DNA of 64,000 bases from Bifidobacterium vansinderenii (GCF_002234915.1 NZ_NEWD01000018.1:29830-93829); one strand, 5' to 3'; positions 1-9,731 are shown, numbered from the stretch's first letter. Translations and numbers: made by a program. Notes: generated by a model not told the origin, from the sequence alone.

Positions 1-318
1 GAGGCCGCCCGCAGATCCGACTATCAGGGCACCGCATACTGGCAGTCCGAAGTCGACGATCTCAACGCCGCGCGCGTGATCGCCATGGACATCATCCCCG
101 GCGCGGCGCCAATGGAAACCTACCGGTTCCCCAAGCACTGCCTGCTGCTGTTTGGCGCGGAAGGCCCGGGCCTGAGCGAAAAGGCGCTCGAATTGGCCGA
201 CGACGTCGTATACATCTCGCAGTTCGGATCCGTGCGGTCCATCAACGCGGGCGCGGCGGCCGCCGTCTCCATGCACGCGTGGATCGCCCAGCACGCGAAG
301 ATCGGCGGACGGGCGTAA
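1..318 (+). CDS. TrmH/SpoU-family RNA 2'-O-methyltransferase, C-terminal part
   Basis: The gene is open from the first base in frame 1, so its 5' end lies outside the window. The 105 visible codons hold the last SPOUT motifs: LLLFGAEGPGLS (the G-x-E-G-x-G-L-S S-adenosylmethionine loop) and SVRSINAGAAAAVSMHAW, which corresponds to the usual S-L-N-x-x-x-A-x-x-I helix, here with I instead of L. Members transfer a methyl group to a ribose 2'-OH in rRNA or tRNA through a trefoil-knot fold. The RNA target cannot be judged from the C-terminus. The gene ends with TAA about 65 bp before the ABC transporter gene. Confidence 0.85.
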   Translation, partial: EAARRSDYQGTAYWQSEVDDLNAARVIAMDIIPGAAPMETYRFPKHCLLLFGAEGPGLSEKALELADDVVYISQFGSVRSINAGAAAAVSMHAWIAQHAKIGGRA

Positions 319-382
319 CCGGCGGCCGGAATCATTCCCGTGGCGGATTGCGGCGAGGGGGGTATACGGGTAAGTTGGAATC

Positions 383-1420
383 ATGTTAGAGATAGAGGAG
401 CTTTCCAAGGCGTTCAGGGGGAAGAAGGCCGTGGACCGGATCTCCTTCACCGCCCGCAACGGCCGGGTCACCGGATTCCTCGGACCCAACGGCGCCGGCA
501 AATCCACCACCATGAAGGCCATACTCGGACTCATACGTCCCGACTCTGGCCGCGCGCTCATCGACGGGCGTCCATACGACAGACTCTCATCGCCCATGCG
601 CGCGGTCGGCGCGGTACTCGACGCCCGATCCGCGCACAAGGGCATGAGCGCCTACGCGCATCTCAGGGCGCTTGCCCTGACCAACGGCATCCCCAAATCC
701 CGCGTGGACGAAGTGATCGCCATCACCGGCATCGACAGCGTAAAGAAGCGCAACGCCGGCAGCTACTCGCTCGGCATGAGCCAGCGACTGTCCATCGCCG
801 CCGCACTGCTCGGCGACCCCTACAATCTCATCCTCGACGAACCGATCAACGGACTCGACCCCGAAGGCGTCAAATGGGTGCGCGAACTCTGCCGCTACTA
901 CGCGGCGCAGGGCCGTGCCGTACTGCTCAGCTCCCACCTGATGAGCGAGGTCGCGCTCACCGCCGACGATCTGGTGATCATCGGCCAGGGGCGCATCCTG
1001 CAGCAGGTGAGCGTGGCCGACTTCGTGCGACAGCATTCCGGCAACGGCATCCGCATCGTGTCTCCAGATCCCGAACGCGTACGCAACGTGCTGCTCGACG
1101 CTGTGCCCGGCATGCGCGTGGAGATGACCGAACGCAAGGAAAGCGATCCGCCACGCGGCTATGCGCTGCACGTGACCGGCGCGCCGCTCGAAACGGTCGC
1201 GCAGACGCTCGCCCACAGCCAGACCGTGGTCTACCAGTTCGTGCAGGAACGCGGATCGCTCGAGGATGCGTATATGGAACTCACGCATGCGTCCGCCGAA
1301 TACCGATCGACACTGCCCGGAACACGGCCGGCGGCGGCACAGTCGCAGACGGCCAAGCAGTCATCCGACGGCGGGTTCGTCAACGGTCAGTTCGATGAAC
1401 AGCAGGGGAGGGGACGCTGA
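383..1420 (+). CDS. ABC transporter ATP-binding protein (drug/antibiotic exporter type)
   Basis: This 345-residue protein is an ABC nucleotide-binding subunit. Walker A is GPNGAGKST (residues 34-42), the signature is YSLGMSQRL (about 130) and Walker B is LILDEP (about 150), followed by SSHLMSE with the switch histidine. The sequence after about residue 215 is a variable C-terminal domain typical of CcmA/BcrA-like exporters, ending in a hydrophilic tail. Its TGA overlaps the ATG of the following permease gene by one base, so the two are translationally coupled and should form one exporter. A possible -10 (TATACG near 362) sits just upstream, giving a short leader. The substrate cannot be told. 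Confidence 0.9.
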   Translation: MLEIEELSKAFRGKKAVDRISFTARNGRVTGFLGPNGAGKSTTMKAILGLIRPDSGRALIDGRPYDRLSSPMRAVGAVLDARSAHKGMSAYAHLRALALTNGIPKSRVDEVIAITGIDSVKKRNAGSYSLGMSQRLSIAAALLGDPYNLILDEPINGLDPEGVKWVRELCRYYAAQGRAVLLSSHLMSEVALTADDLVIIGQGRILQQVSVADFVRQHSGNGIRIVSPDPERVRNVLLDAVPGMRVEMTERKESDPPRGYALHVTGAPLETVAQTLAHSQTVVYQFVQERGSLEDAYMELTHASAEYRSTLPGTRPAAAQSQTAKQSSDGGFVNGQFDEQQGRGR

Positions 1421-2610
1421 TGGCAGCACCACGACGAGGACGCCACGCACGGCCGGCCACGGACGCCGCCGACGAGTGGCGACCGATGAAGGAAACCCAG
1501 GCGCAGGCCGAACAGGAGGAACGGGCGCGGGAGGAACAGGCGCGGCAGTCGTTCCAGCCGCAGTCGTTCCAGCCGCAGTCGTTCCAGTCCGTAGCGCCGC
1601 CGCCCGAACCGCCAAGCCCAGTGCAAAACCCGAGCCCGGCACCGGCGTCGGACACGTCGGCCGCACCAAGAACACCGGCTGTGCTGAACACACAAAACAC
1701 GCGTCCACGCCGTCCGCGCGCCCGTCGTCCCAAACCCAGCAGCGTGCCCAACGGACGCCTGAACCTGTGGGGCTGCATCCGCAGCGAATTCGTCAAACTG
1801 TTCGCGCTCGCCTCCACCTACTGGCTGATGGGCATCACGCTCGTGCTGCTGCCGGCCGGCGCGGCCATGAGCGCGTGGACCGTCCACTGGACCGCGACCA
1901 TAGACCCGCAGACCGGCAAGACGCTGAACACGCCCAATCCGGTCGACGTGGCCGACCTGTGGATCTCCGTCGGCGGATTCGTCTCCACCGTGGCCATCGT
2001 GACCGGCATCTTCGGCGTGCTCGCCATCACCGCGGAATACTCGACCAAATCCATCCAAGCCACGCTCACCGCCAACCCGAAACGCCTGACCATGGTCATG
2101 GCCAAGATCATCACCGTGTCGATGATCGTATTCATTGTCTCGTTCGTCGGAATGCTGATCTCGTGGGCGGTCGTGGCGATCATGTCAAACGACTGGTCCG
2201 TCACGCAGCTGTCCGGCCGCGAATGGCGACTGCCATGGGTCACGCTGTTCGGCGGCGCGGCATCGCTCACGCTGATGGCGCTACTGGCGTTCGGCGTCGG
2301 CGCGATCTGCCGCAGCACGCCCGGCGCGGTGTTCGCGTACATCGCCATCCTGACGATCCTGCCGAACATCCTGTCGATCGTGTCGATCGTGGCCAAGGAA
2401 TTCGGTTGGGTGGGCACCATCGCCTCGGTCATGCCCGGCGGCAGCATCGACCGGTTCCTGCAGATGAATGTGTCGTCCGCGCTCACCAGTTCGGTCAGCT
2501 ACGACTACTTCGTGCCCAACTGGTGGCAGAGCCTCCTCGTGCTCGTGGGGTGGACCGCGCTTTCCGTGGTTCTCGGCTCTCTTGTCGTCGAGCGTGTTGA
2601 TGTGAAATAG
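1420..2610 (+). CDS. ABC transporter permease with a disordered N-terminal extension
   Basis: This 396-residue membrane protein is the partner of the upstream ATPase. The first 110 or so residues are hydrophilic and rich in Gln, Pro, Arg and Ala, and contain QSFQP twice followed by QSFQS (an in-frame tandem repeat of a 15-bp unit near 1543-1590). About six hydrophobic segments follow, beginning at YWLMGITLVLLPAG and ending at LLVLVGWTALSVVLGSL. The arrangement resembles ABC-2 type permeases, in which the segment after the first helix carries a long extracytoplasmic loop. The extension is presumably cytoplasmic; its role is unknown. Confidence 0.85.
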   Translation: MAAPRRGRHARPATDAADEWRPMKETQAQAEQEERAREEQARQSFQPQSFQPQSFQSVAPPPEPPSPVQNPSPAPASDTSAAPRTPAVLNTQNTRPRRPRARRPKPSSVPNGRLNLWGCIRSEFVKLFALASTYWLMGITLVLLPAGAAMSAWTVHWTATIDPQTGKTLNTPNPVDVADLWISVGGFVSTVAIVTGIFGVLAITAEYSTKSIQATLTANPKRLTMVMAKIITVSMIVFIVSFVGMLISWAVVAIMSNDWSVTQLSGREWRLPWVTLFGGAASLTLMALLAFGVGAICRSTPGAVFAYIAILTILPNILSIVSIVAKEFGWVGTIASVMPGGSIDRFLQMNVSSALTSSVSYDYFVPNWWQSLLVLVGWTALSVVLGSLVVERVDVK

Positions 2611-2629
2611 TTCGTTATTTAGGTGGCGT

Positions 2630-2682
2630 TCCCTCCCTCAGTCCGACTTTGTCGGACAGCTCCCTCCCATGGAGGGAGCACG
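2630..2682 (+). repeat. Family A palindromic repeat
   Basis: The element reads CCCTCCCTCAGTC, then a small stem-loop (TCCGACtttGTCGGA), then CAGCTCCCTCCC-AT-GGAGGGAGCAC. It is one of more than a dozen copies of this family in the window. It lies between the ABC permease gene and gatC. A second partial copy (CTCCCCGCGAGGGGAGCAC) follows at about 2697-2715. Confidence 0.75.
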
Positions 2683-2813
2683 ATGGCCTGGGTGTTCTCC
2701 CCGCGAGGGGAGCACGCCCTTGTCTTTCCCGCCCTCCGTCCGCTTCTTCGACTCGCCGACGACCGTCCGAACGACCGTGTGGAACATGACCAATCTGTGT
2801 CACATACGGCACT

Positions 2814-2819
2814 TATAGT
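2814..2819 (+). promoter_or_regulatory. Likely -10 box of gatCAB (TATAGT)
   Basis: TATAGT ends 7 nt before the gatC ATG at 2827. With normal -10 to start-site spacing, transcription would begin at or next to the A of the ATG, so the mRNA may be leaderless. A weak AAGGG also precedes the ATG, so this is not proven. No convincing -35 is seen. Confidence 0.45.
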
Positions 2820-2826
2820 GAAGGGC

Positions 2827-3117
2827 ATGCCTACTTTTTCACGTGAAGAAATCGTGCATTTGGGTGATCTTGCCCGAATTGCGCTCACTGACGAGGAAAT
2901 CACCCGACTCCAGGGCGAACTGAACGTCATCGCCGACTCCATCAACGAAGTGCAGAAGGTGGCCGGCCCCGACGTGCAGCCCACCGCAAACCCGGTTCCG
3001 CTCGAGGCCTACCTGCGTCCCGACGTGGCCGAAACCCCGCTGACCCAGGCCGAAGCCCTTGCCGGCGGTCCCAAGACCGAGGCCGGCATGTTCGTGGCCC
3101 CGCGCATCCAGGAATAA
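2827..3117 (+). CDS. gatC: Asp-tRNA(Asn)/Glu-tRNA(Gln) amidotransferase subunit C
   Basis: This 96-residue protein is the small subunit of GatCAB, which converts Glu-tRNA(Gln) and Asp-tRNA(Asn) to the amide forms. GatC wraps around GatA and GatB and stabilises them. The sequence has the family's N-terminal helix pair ([20 protein letters not shown]) and the C-terminal P-L-T-Q-A-E-A-L linker. The start was set at 2827 because homology begins there. The frame runs open upstream through family A repeat sequence, which is unlikely to be coding. It is first in gatC-gatA-gatB. Confidence 0.95.
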   Translation: MPTFSREEIVHLGDLARIALTDEEITRLQGELNVIADSINEVQKVAGPDVQPTANPVPLEAYLRPDVAETPLTQAEALAGGPKTEAGMFVAPRIQE

Positions 3118-3138
3118 CAAGGGGAGAAACGAAACCTC

Positions 3139-4671
3139 ATGACTAACGCAACTGAACTGGTGAAGCTTTCCGCCGCCGAGATGGCGGCCAAGCTCAAGGC
3201 CAAGGAAGTCTCCAGCCGCGAGCTGACCGAAGCCCATCTGGCCGTGATCGACAAGGCCGAGCCCACCGTGGACGCCTTCCTCAAGGTGGCTGCCGAATCC
3301 GCGCTCGCCGAGGCCGACGCCTTCGACGCCAAGAACGCCAAGGGCGAGACCGAGGGCCTGCCCGAGCTGGCCGGCGTGCCGATCGCGATCAAGGACATGA
3401 TCGTGACCAAGGGCATCGAGACCACCGCCGCCTCCAAGATCCTCGAAGGCTGGGTCCCGCCGTACGACGCCACCGTGATCTCCAAGATCAAGGCTGCCGG
3501 CATGCCGATCCTCGGCAAGACCAACCTCGACGAGTTCGCCCAGGGCTCCTCCACCGAGCACTCCGCCTACAAGACCACCAAGAACCCGTGGGATGCCGAG
3601 CGCGTGCCCGGCGGCTCTGGCGGCGGCTCCGCCTCCGCGGTCGGCGCGTTCGAGGCCCCGATCGCCCTCGGCACCGACACCGGCGGCTCCATCCGTCAGC
3701 CCGGCGCCTTCACCGGCACCGTCGGCGTGAAGCCCACCTACGGCGGCGTGAGCCGTTTCGGCGCCATCGCCATGGCCTCCTCGCTCGACCAGATCGGCCC
3801 GGTCTCCCGCACCGTGCTCGACTCCGCCCTGCTGCACGAGGTGATCGGCGGTCACGACAAGCGTGACTCCACCTCCATCCCGCGCGAGGTCCCGCCGGTG
3901 GTCGCCGCCGCCCGCGAAGGCCTGAAGATGGACCTGACCGGCCTGAAGGTCGGCCTCGTCAAGGAGCTGTCCGGCGACGGCTTCCAGGCCGACGTCGAAG
4001 CCCGCTTCAACGAGTCCGTCAAGCTGCTCGAAGGCATGGGCGCCGAGGTCGTCGAGGTCTCCTGCCCGCACTTCCCGGCCGCACTGGGCGCCTACTACAT
4101 CATCATGCCGTCCGAGGTGAGCTCCAACCTGGCCCGCTACGACGGCATGCGCTACGGCCTGCGCGTCATGCCGCCGGCCGACGTGCCCCAGACCGCCGCC
4201 AACATGATGGCCTACACGCGTGAGGCCGGCTTCGGCGACGAGGTCAAGCGCCGCATCATCCTCGGCACCTACGCCCTGTCCGCCGGCTACTACGACGCCT
4301 GGTACGGCAGCGCCCAGAAGGTGCGCACCCTCGTGATCGAGGACTTCAAGAACGCGTTCGAGAAGGTCGACGTGCTCGTGTCCCCGACCGCCCCGACCAC
4401 CGCCTTCAAGTTCGGCGAGAAGACCGCCGACCCGATCACCATGTACCTCGGCGACGTGACCACCATCCCCGCCAACATGGGCGGCGTCCCGGCCATGAGC
4501 ATCCCCGCCGGCCTCGGCGACGACGGCATGCCCGTCGGCTTCCAGTTCTTCGCCCCGCAGATGCAGGACGAGAAGATGTACAAGCCGGCCGCAGCCCTCG
4601 AAGCCGCGCTGGAGAACCAGTGGGGCGGCCCGATCTGGAACAAGCTCAACACCCCCTGGCTGGCCGACTGA
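3139..4671 (+). CDS. gatA: Glu-tRNA(Gln) amidotransferase subunit A
   Basis: This 510-residue amidase-signature enzyme hydrolyses glutamine and passes the ammonia to GatB. The catalytic triad is visible: Lys in VPIAIKDMI (about residue 83), the cis-Ser in the glycine-rich GGSGGGSAS stretch (about 160) and the nucleophilic Ser in DTGGSIRQP (about 184). The length is normal for the family. RBS-like AAGGGGAGAAAC lies 6-16 nt before the ATG. It lies 21 bp after gatC and 22 bp before gatB. Confidence 0.97.
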   Translation: MTNATELVKLSAAEMAAKLKAKEVSSRELTEAHLAVIDKAEPTVDAFLKVAAESALAEADAFDAKNAKGETEGLPELAGVPIAIKDMIVTKGIETTAASKILEGWVPPYDATVISKIKAAGMPILGKTNLDEFAQGSSTEHSAYKTTKNPWDAERVPGGSGGGSASAVGAFEAPIALGTDTGGSIRQPGAFTGTVGVKPTYGGVSRFGAIAMASSLDQIGPVSRTVLDSALLHEVIGGHDKRDSTSIPREVPPVVAAAREGLKMDLTGLKVGLVKELSGDGFQADVEARFNESVKLLEGMGAEVVEVSCPHFPAALGAYYIIMPSEVSSNLARYDGMRYGLRVMPPADVPQTAANMMAYTREAGFGDEVKRRIILGTYALSAGYYDAWYGSAQKVRTLVIEDFKNAFEKVDVLVSPTAPTTAFKFGEKTADPITMYLGDVTTIPANMGGVPAMSIPAGLGDDGMPVGFQFFAPQMQDEKMYKPAAALEAALENQWGGPIWNKLNTPWLAD

Positions 4672-4693
4672 AAGCGCGCATTAGGAGCAGATA

Positions 4694-6193
4694 ATGGCAG
4701 AAAAACTCATGAAATTCTCCGAGGCCGTCAAGAAGTACGATCCGGTCATCGGTCTGGAAACCCACGTTGAGCTGAGCACGAACACCAAGCTGTTCTGCCC
4801 CGCCCACATCGAATTCGGCGGCGAGCCCAACACCCAGCTGACCCCGGTCTCCCTGGGCCTGCCCGGCAGCCTCCCGGTGATCAACAAGACCGCCGTGGAC
4901 TACGCCATCAAGCTGGGCCTCGCCCTGCACTGCGAGATCGCCGAGTGGAGCCAGTTCGCCCGCAAGAACTACTTCTACCCGGACATGCCGCGCGACTACC
5001 AGATCTCCCAGTACGACAAGCCGACCAACGGCAACGGCTACCTCGACGTCGAGCTCGACGACGGCAGCATCTTCCGCGTGCCGATCGAGCGCGCGCACAT
5101 CGAGGACGACGCCGGCAAGAACACCCACATCGGTGGCGCCGACGGCCGTATCGAAGGCGCCGACCACTCGCTGGTCGACTACAACCGCGCCGGCGTGCCG
5201 CTGATCGAGATCGTCACCAAGCCGATCGAAGGCGTGGGCGACCGCGCCGCCGAGATCGCCGGCGCCTACATGCGCACGCTGCGCGACATCGTGCGCGCCC
5301 TCAACATCAGCCACGCCCGCATGGAGCAGGGCAACATGCGCGCCGACGTGAACGTGTCGCTGCGCCCGAGCCCGTCCGACCCGTACGGCACCCGTTCCGA
5401 GACCAAGAACGTCAACTCGTTCCGCGGCATCGAAAAGACCATCACGTACGAGATCCGCCGTCAGGCCGCCCGCCTCGACGAAGGCAAGGAGATCCTGCAG
5501 GAGACCCGCCACTGGGACGAGTCCACGCAGACCACCGCCGGCGGCCGTCTGAAGACCGACGCCGACGACTACCGCTACTTCCCGGACCCCGACCTCGTGA
5601 TGCTGCACATCACCAAGGAGCACATCGCCGAGATCGCCGCCGAAATGCCGGAGATGCCGCGCGAGCGCCGCAACCGCCTGCAGAAGGAATGGGGACTCTC
5701 CGACCTGCAGATGCGCGACATCATCAACGCCGACGCCCTCGACCTGATCGAAGAGACCGTGAAGGCCGGAGCCAAGGCCGCCGGCGCCCGCAAGTGGTGG
5801 CTGGGCGAGCTGAGCCGCGAAGCCAACAAGAAGGAAGTCAGCCTCGAGGAGCTGCCGATCACCCCGGCCGACGTGGCCGAAGTGGAGAAGCTCATCGCCT
5901 CCGGCAAGCTCAACGACAAGCTCGCCAAGCAGACCGTCGCCGGCGTGCTCGCCGGTGAAGGCACGCCCGACGAGGTCGTCAAGAAGCACGGCTACAAGAT
6001 CGTCGAGGACACGGGAGCCATCGAGGCCGCCGTGGACGAGGCGCTCGCCGCCAACCCGGACGTGGCCGAAAAGCTCAAGAGCGGCAACATGAAGCCGATG
6101 GGCGTGATCATCGGCGCCGTGATGAAGGCGACCCGTGGCCAGGCCGACGCCAAGGCCGTGACCAAGATCGTCATGAGCAAGGTCAAGGGCTGA
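4694..6193 (+). CDS. gatB: Asp-tRNA(Asn)/Glu-tRNA(Gln) amidotransferase subunit B
   Basis: GatB (499 residues) phosphorylates the tRNA-bound Glu or Asp and amidates it with ammonia from GatA. It begins with the family's [13 protein letters not shown] motif, followed by the LPGSLPVIN segment, and ends in a tail domain with the typical helical repeats that contact tRNA. AGGAGCAG precedes the ATG at a good distance. It is last in gatCAB; a hairpin at 6257-6284 and a stronger one at 6312-6346 follow. Confidence 0.97.
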   Translation: MAEKLMKFSEAVKKYDPVIGLETHVELSTNTKLFCPAHIEFGGEPNTQLTPVSLGLPGSLPVINKTAVDYAIKLGLALHCEIAEWSQFARKNYFYPDMPRDYQISQYDKPTNGNGYLDVELDDGSIFRVPIERAHIEDDAGKNTHIGGADGRIEGADHSLVDYNRAGVPLIEIVTKPIEGVGDRAAEIAGAYMRTLRDIVRALNISHARMEQGNMRADVNVSLRPSPSDPYGTRSETKNVNSFRGIEKTITYEIRRQAARLDEGKEILQETRHWDESTQTTAGGRLKTDADDYRYFPDPDLVMLHITKEHIAEIAAEMPEMPRERRNRLQKEWGLSDLQMRDIINADALDLIEETVKAGAKAAGARKWWLGELSREANKKEVSLEELPITPADVAEVEKLIASGKLNDKLAKQTVAGVLAGEGTPDEVVKKHGYKIVEDTGAIEAAVDEALAANPDVAEKLKSGNMKPMGVIIGAVMKATRGQADAKAVTKIVMSKVKG

Positions 6194-6203
6194 ACCCGCT
6201 AAG

Positions 6204-6222
6204 AAAACGCCAGAGGCGTCTT
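6204..6222 (+). repeat. Family D palindrome (AAAACGCC/GGCGT)
   Basis: A short palindrome centred on ACGCCagaGGCGT lies just after gatB, followed by GACGAGCCGACAGGCGAGC. Closely related sequence occurs at about 17518-17570 (after rne) and, in the reverse orientation, at about 30620-30650 and 50685-50720. Confidence 0.5.
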
Positions 6223-6256
6223 CAGAGTTCAGACGAGCCGACAGGCGAGCGCGGCC

Positions 6257-6284
6257 CACAGTCACAACCTGAAAAGTGACTGTG
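6257..6284 (+). terminator. Hairpin after gatB
   Basis: CACAGTCAC and GTGACTGTG form a perfect 9-bp stem with a 10-nt loop, followed by AAAA rather than a U-run. It is probably the 3' end structure of gatCAB. Confidence 0.5.
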
Positions 6285-6311
6285 AAAACCATGCGACTCG
6301 CTACCACAGAG

Positions 6312-6346
6312 CAGATTCCCCGTGTATCCTATACGCGGGGAATCTG
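6312..6346 (+). terminator. Strong hairpin between gatB and the GNAT gene
   Basis: CAGATTCCCCGTGTAT pairs with ATACGCGGGGAATCTG over 16 bp (one G-U pair) with a CCT loop. No T-run follows. It is likely a terminator or processing barrier separating gatCAB from the next operon. Confidence 0.6.
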
Positions 6347-6430
6347 TCATTGTGGACGGAACAGCAACCTGAACGAGGCAGACAACTGAACGAGGTCGGA
6401 CGAGACCGACAACCGATGAGAAAGCGACCA

Positions 6431-7504
6431 ATGTCATCAGATACAGTGAACACCGCTGAGCAGTACGCCGCCGCCGAAGCCAACGCCGAGGCGAAGGTCG
6501 GACGCACCCTTCCGAGCCGTCTCGACATCCCGGAGATCAAGGGCGAGATGGTGCAGCTGCGTCCCGCTACCATCGAGGACCTGACCCAGATGGACGAACT
6601 GCAGGCGTTCTACAACGCATCCGGCATCACCGGCAAGGACGAGCAGGCGGAACGCGCACTGGTCCACACGTGGGTCGGTCGCTCCGTGGCATGGGGCAAG
6701 GGACAGTCACCCGCCGAATCCGGCGTGGGAGACCCCGAATCCCGCCGCACCATCGCATGGTCCGTACTCGCCGACTCCAACCCCGACGACGACAATCCCG
6801 ACGACCGCAGCAAGGTCATCGGCATGATCTTCCTGATCGACATCGACAGCTGGGCCAAGTCCGCCCGCATCCAGGTGATGCTCGGCAAGGACTACCGCGG
6901 CCGCGGCTACTCGCGCGACGCCATGCCCCGCGTCATGACCTACGGATTCGCCCCCGAACCCGCCGGACTCGGCCTGCACCGCATCTGGGTGGCCGTGCCC
7001 GAGAAGAACACGCGCTCGCTGAGCGTCTACCAGTCCCTCGGCTTCATGCTCGAAGGCACGTCCCGCCACGCACTGTGGGACGACGCCAACCAGCGCTACC
7101 AGGACCAGATCGTCCTCGGCACGCTCGTCGACGAATACGATCCGATCCGTTCGCTCGACGCGTTCGGCATGCACCTGATCGAGGACAACCCCGGCGTGCG
7201 CGAGGCGCTCGCCGCCCGCGAACACTCGCTCGCCATCGAGGTCAATCAGGGCGGCGCCGGTGAGACCGACAGCGAACGTCGTGAAGAAGACGGTATGATG
7301 AGCGGGCTCGCCAACCTGATTCTGGGTGACGACGACGAAGACAAGACGACGCGCGGCAAGGGCGGCACCGGCAAGGCGGGCAAGACCGCAAGCGACGAGC
7401 AGACCGTGTGGCCGTATTCCAACCGTGACGAAGAAGGAGCCGAACGGTCGAAGCGCGCCTGGTGGCGCAACCTGGGCAACCGTTCGCGAGGGAGTGATAA
7501 ATGA
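6431..7504 (+). CDS. GNAT-family N-acetyltransferase (RimJ/RimL-like) with C-terminal extension
   Basis: The 357-residue protein has an acetyltransferase core at about residues 35-215. Substrate-side segments VQLRPATIEDL and FLIDIDSW are followed by the acetyl-CoA loop LGKDYRGRGYSRDA (R-G-x-G-x-S/A type) and the late motif LGLHRIWVAVPEKNTRSLSVYQ. The last 110 residues are charged and low in complexity and end in a basic RSKRAWWRNLG stretch. The acceptor is unknown. An in-frame ATG at 6416 and a TTG at 6350 would lengthen it; neither has a better RBS. Its stop overlaps the next start (ATGA), so the two are co-translated. Confidence 0.75.
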   Translation: MSSDTVNTAEQYAAAEANAEAKVGRTLPSRLDIPEIKGEMVQLRPATIEDLTQMDELQAFYNASGITGKDEQAERALVHTWVGRSVAWGKGQSPAESGVGDPESRRTIAWSVLADSNPDDDNPDDRSKVIGMIFLIDIDSWAKSARIQVMLGKDYRGRGYSRDAMPRVMTYGFAPEPAGLGLHRIWVAVPEKNTRSLSVYQSLGFMLEGTSRHALWDDANQRYQDQIVLGTLVDEYDPIRSLDAFGMHLIEDNPGVREALAAREHSLAIEVNQGGAGETDSERREEDGMMSGLANLILGDDDEDKTTRGKGGTGKAGKTASDEQTVWPYSNRDEEGAERSKRAWWRNLGNRSRGSDK

Positions 7505-7815
7505 GCGCTGAAGATCTCGACAACTACGAGACCGATGCGGAACTGGCGTTGTATCGCGAATACCGCGATGTGATCAAGCTGTTCACCTACGTGGTGGAGA
7601 CCGAACGACGTTTCTACCTGGCCAACAAGGTGGACTTCAATGTGCGCTCGGCCGGGCAGGACGTGTACTTCGACGTGCAGCTCACCGACGCGTGGGTGTG
7701 GGACGTGTACCGTCCCAGCCGATTCGTGACCAACGTACGCATCGTCACGTTCAAGGACGTGAACGTCGAGGAGGTCCAGAAGACCGACATCGACATCCCC
7801 GACGACATCGGCTGA
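7501..7815 (+). CDS. DUF2469 family conserved actinobacterial protein
   Basis: This small acidic protein of 104 residues (MSAEDLDNYETDAELALYRE at the start) matches the DUF2469 family in length, in the conserved YREYRDVIKLFTYVVETERRFYL segment and in the late alternating beta/acidic part. Members are found almost only in Actinobacteria, usually beside rnhB and lepB (as in Mycobacterium). Here those genes lie 3-4 kb downstream, separated by an oxidoreductase gene and repeats. Function is unknown. It overlaps the upstream acetyltransferase gene by 4 bp. Confidence 0.85.
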   Translation: MSAEDLDNYETDAELALYREYRDVIKLFTYVVETERRFYLANKVDFNVRSAGQDVYFDVQLTDAWVWDVYRPSRFVTNVRIVTFKDVNVEEVQKTDIDIPDDIG

Positions 7816-7866
7816 CGCGCACATCGAATGATGTGCACCGATCTGATCGTCGGCATATGAACGATT

Positions 7867-7897
7867 CGCGCCGGAGCCCCATTCGGGTTCCGGCGCG
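7867..7897 (+). terminator. Hairpin after the DUF2469 gene
   Basis: CGCGCCGGAGCCC pairs with GGGTTCCGGCGCG (13 bp, one G-U), followed by TGCTTGTTCC. It is likely the terminator of the GNAT-DUF2469 operon. Confidence 0.55.
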
Positions 7898-8108
7898 TGC
7901 TTGTTCCCGGCTCTTTTCCGTTCCTGCCCCGTTCCCGTCCCGCAAAGAATGTGTGTGCACATTCGCGATGTGCGGTTCGTCTCCCGGGATTGCAGTAGAG
8001 TGGTGCCGCTTTGAGTTTATGCGCATGCACAGGCGTGCATGGATACGCATGACATGCATGATCTGCACGAGCAGACACCACGAAAACGCATCTGTAAGGG
8101 AGTATGAC

Positions 8109-9731
8109 GTGGCAGAAAAGAAGTCGGTTGTGATCATCGGCGGTGGCCCGGCCGGCCTGACCGCGGCCTGGGAGCTCATCAAGGATGGCGGCTCCGAAAA
8201 CTACGACGTGACCGTGCTGGAGTCCAGCCGTGAATTCGGCGGCATCTCCCGCACCGTGAAGCACAACGGCAACCGCATGGACATCGGCGGCCACCGTTTC
8301 TTCTCCAAGGACGAGCGCATCATGGACTGGTGGAAGAACGTCCTGCCGCTGCAGGGCGCCCCCAGCTACGACGACAAGAAGCTCGGACGACACCACGACC
8401 TCGAGCCCGGCGGCCCCGACCCCGAAGTCACCGACGAAGTGATGCTCAAGCGCCACCGCGTCTCCCGCATCTTCTACGGCGGCCGATTCTTCGACTACCC
8501 GATCTCGCTCAAGCCCGCCACCTTCAAGGCCATGGGCTTCGTCGTCACCATGCAGGCCGGCTTCAGCTACCTCAAGTCGATCTTCCACAAGCTTCCCGAA
8601 GACAACCTCGAGAACTTCTACATCAACCGCTTCGGCCGCAAGCTCTACTCCATGTTCTTCGAGGGCTACACCGAAAAGCTCTGGGGACGTCACCCCTCCC
8701 AGATCTCCGCCGACTGGGGCGCCCAGCGCGTCAAGGGACTCTCCATCCTCGGCGTCCTCAAGAACGCCTTCTCCAAGCTGCTGCCCAAGAAGCGCAGCAA
8801 CAAGGAAGTCGAAACCTCCCTCATCGAAGAGTTCTGGTACCCCAAGTACGGTCCCGGCCAGCTCTGGGAGACCGTCGAACGCAACTGCGAACAGGCCGGC
8901 GTGCGCGTCCTCACCGACGCCACCGTCGTCGAGGTCCGCCAGGACGCCGGACGCATCTCCTCCGTCGTCTACGCCGACTCCGAAGGCAACCGCACCGAAC
9001 TCACCGCCGACCAGTTCATCTCCTCCATGCCCGTCAAGGACCTCGTCAACGCCCTCGACGCCGCCACCAAGGACGAAACCGCCGAAGCCGCCGCCCAGGC
9101 CGCCGTCGTCCCCTCCGACATGAAGCACATCGCCAACGGCCTGCCCTACCGCGACTTCGTCACCGTCGGCCTCCTCGTCAAGCGACTCCGCCTGCGCAAC
9201 ACCACCAACATCCCCACCCTCGGCAACCCGCCCATCGTCCCCGACTGCTGGATCTACGTCCAGGACCCCGGCTTCACCGTCGGCCGCATCCAGGTCTTCA
9301 ACAACTGGAGCCCCTACCTGGTTCAGGACGTCGACGACACCGTCTGGATCGGCCTCGAATACTTCTGCGACGAAGGCGACCGCTTCTGGAACATGAGCGA
9401 AGACGAATGCATCAAATTCGCCATCAACGAAATGGTCCGCATGAAGGTCATCGCCAGCCCCAACGACGTCCTCGACACCCACCGCGAAAAGGTCAAGAAG
9501 GCCTACCCCGCCTACTTCGACACCTACTCCCAGATGGACGAGCTCGTCGAATACCTCGACTCCTTCGGCAACCTCTACTGCGTCGGCCGCAACGGCCAGC
9601 ACCACTACAACAACATGGACCACTCCATGGGCACTGCCATCGAGGCCGTCGGCAACATCAAGTCCGGCCGCACCTCCAAGCGCAATGTGTGGAATGTGAA
9701 CACCGAAAAGTCCTACCACGAAGAAAAATAA
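8109..9731 (+). CDS. FAD/NAD(P)-dependent oxidoreductase (amine oxidase/protoporphyrinogen-oxidase-like fold)
   Basis: This 540-residue protein begins with a Rossmann FAD-binding motif, VVIIGGGPAGLTAAWEL, followed by an acidic ribose-binding residue in TVLESS and the R-x-G-G-x-x-x-T-type segment EFGGISRT. The C-terminal FAD segment is around GQHHYNNMDHSMGTA. The region FGRKLYSMFFEGYTEKLWG is typical of FAD proteins often found with polysaccharide genes, related to UDP-galactopyranose mutase and protoporphyrinogen oxidase. The substrate is not known. The GTG start is preferred because AAGGGAG lies 8 nt upstream and homology starts at VAEKKS. The frame is open further upstream but without family similarity. 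The stop codon lies inside the outer stem of a family C element. Confidence 0.8.
   Translation: MAEKKSVVIIGGGPAGLTAAWELIKDGGSENYDVTVLESSREFGGISRTVKHNGNRMDIGGHRFFSKDERIMDWWKNVLPLQGAPSYDDKKLGRHHDLEPGGPDPEVTDEVMLKRHRVSRIFYGGRFFDYPISLKPATFKAMGFVVTMQAGFSYLKSIFHKLPEDNLENFYINRFGRKLYSMFFEGYTEKLWGRHPSQISADWGAQRVKGLSILGVLKNAFSKLLPKKRSNKEVETSLIEEFWYPKYGPGQLWETVERNCEQAGVRVLTDATVVEVRQDAGRISSVVYADSEGNRTELTADQFISSMPVKDLVNALDAATKDETAEAAAQAAVVPSDMKHIANGLPYRDFVTVGLLVKRLRLRNTTNIPTLGNPPIVPDCWIYVQDPGFTVGRIQVFNNWSPYLVQDVDDTVWIGLEYFCDEGDRFWNMSEDECIKFAINEMVRMKVIASPNDVLDTHREKVKKAYPAYFDTYSQMDELVEYLDSFGNLYCVGRNGQHHYNNMDHSMGTAIEAVGNIKSGRTSKRNVWNVNTEKSYHEEK

Noticed and set aside
2835..2850. TTTTTCACGTGAAGAA at the gatC start as a parS site
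   Set aside because: Three of 16 bases differ from the consensus and the context is the start of gatC; likely coincidence.
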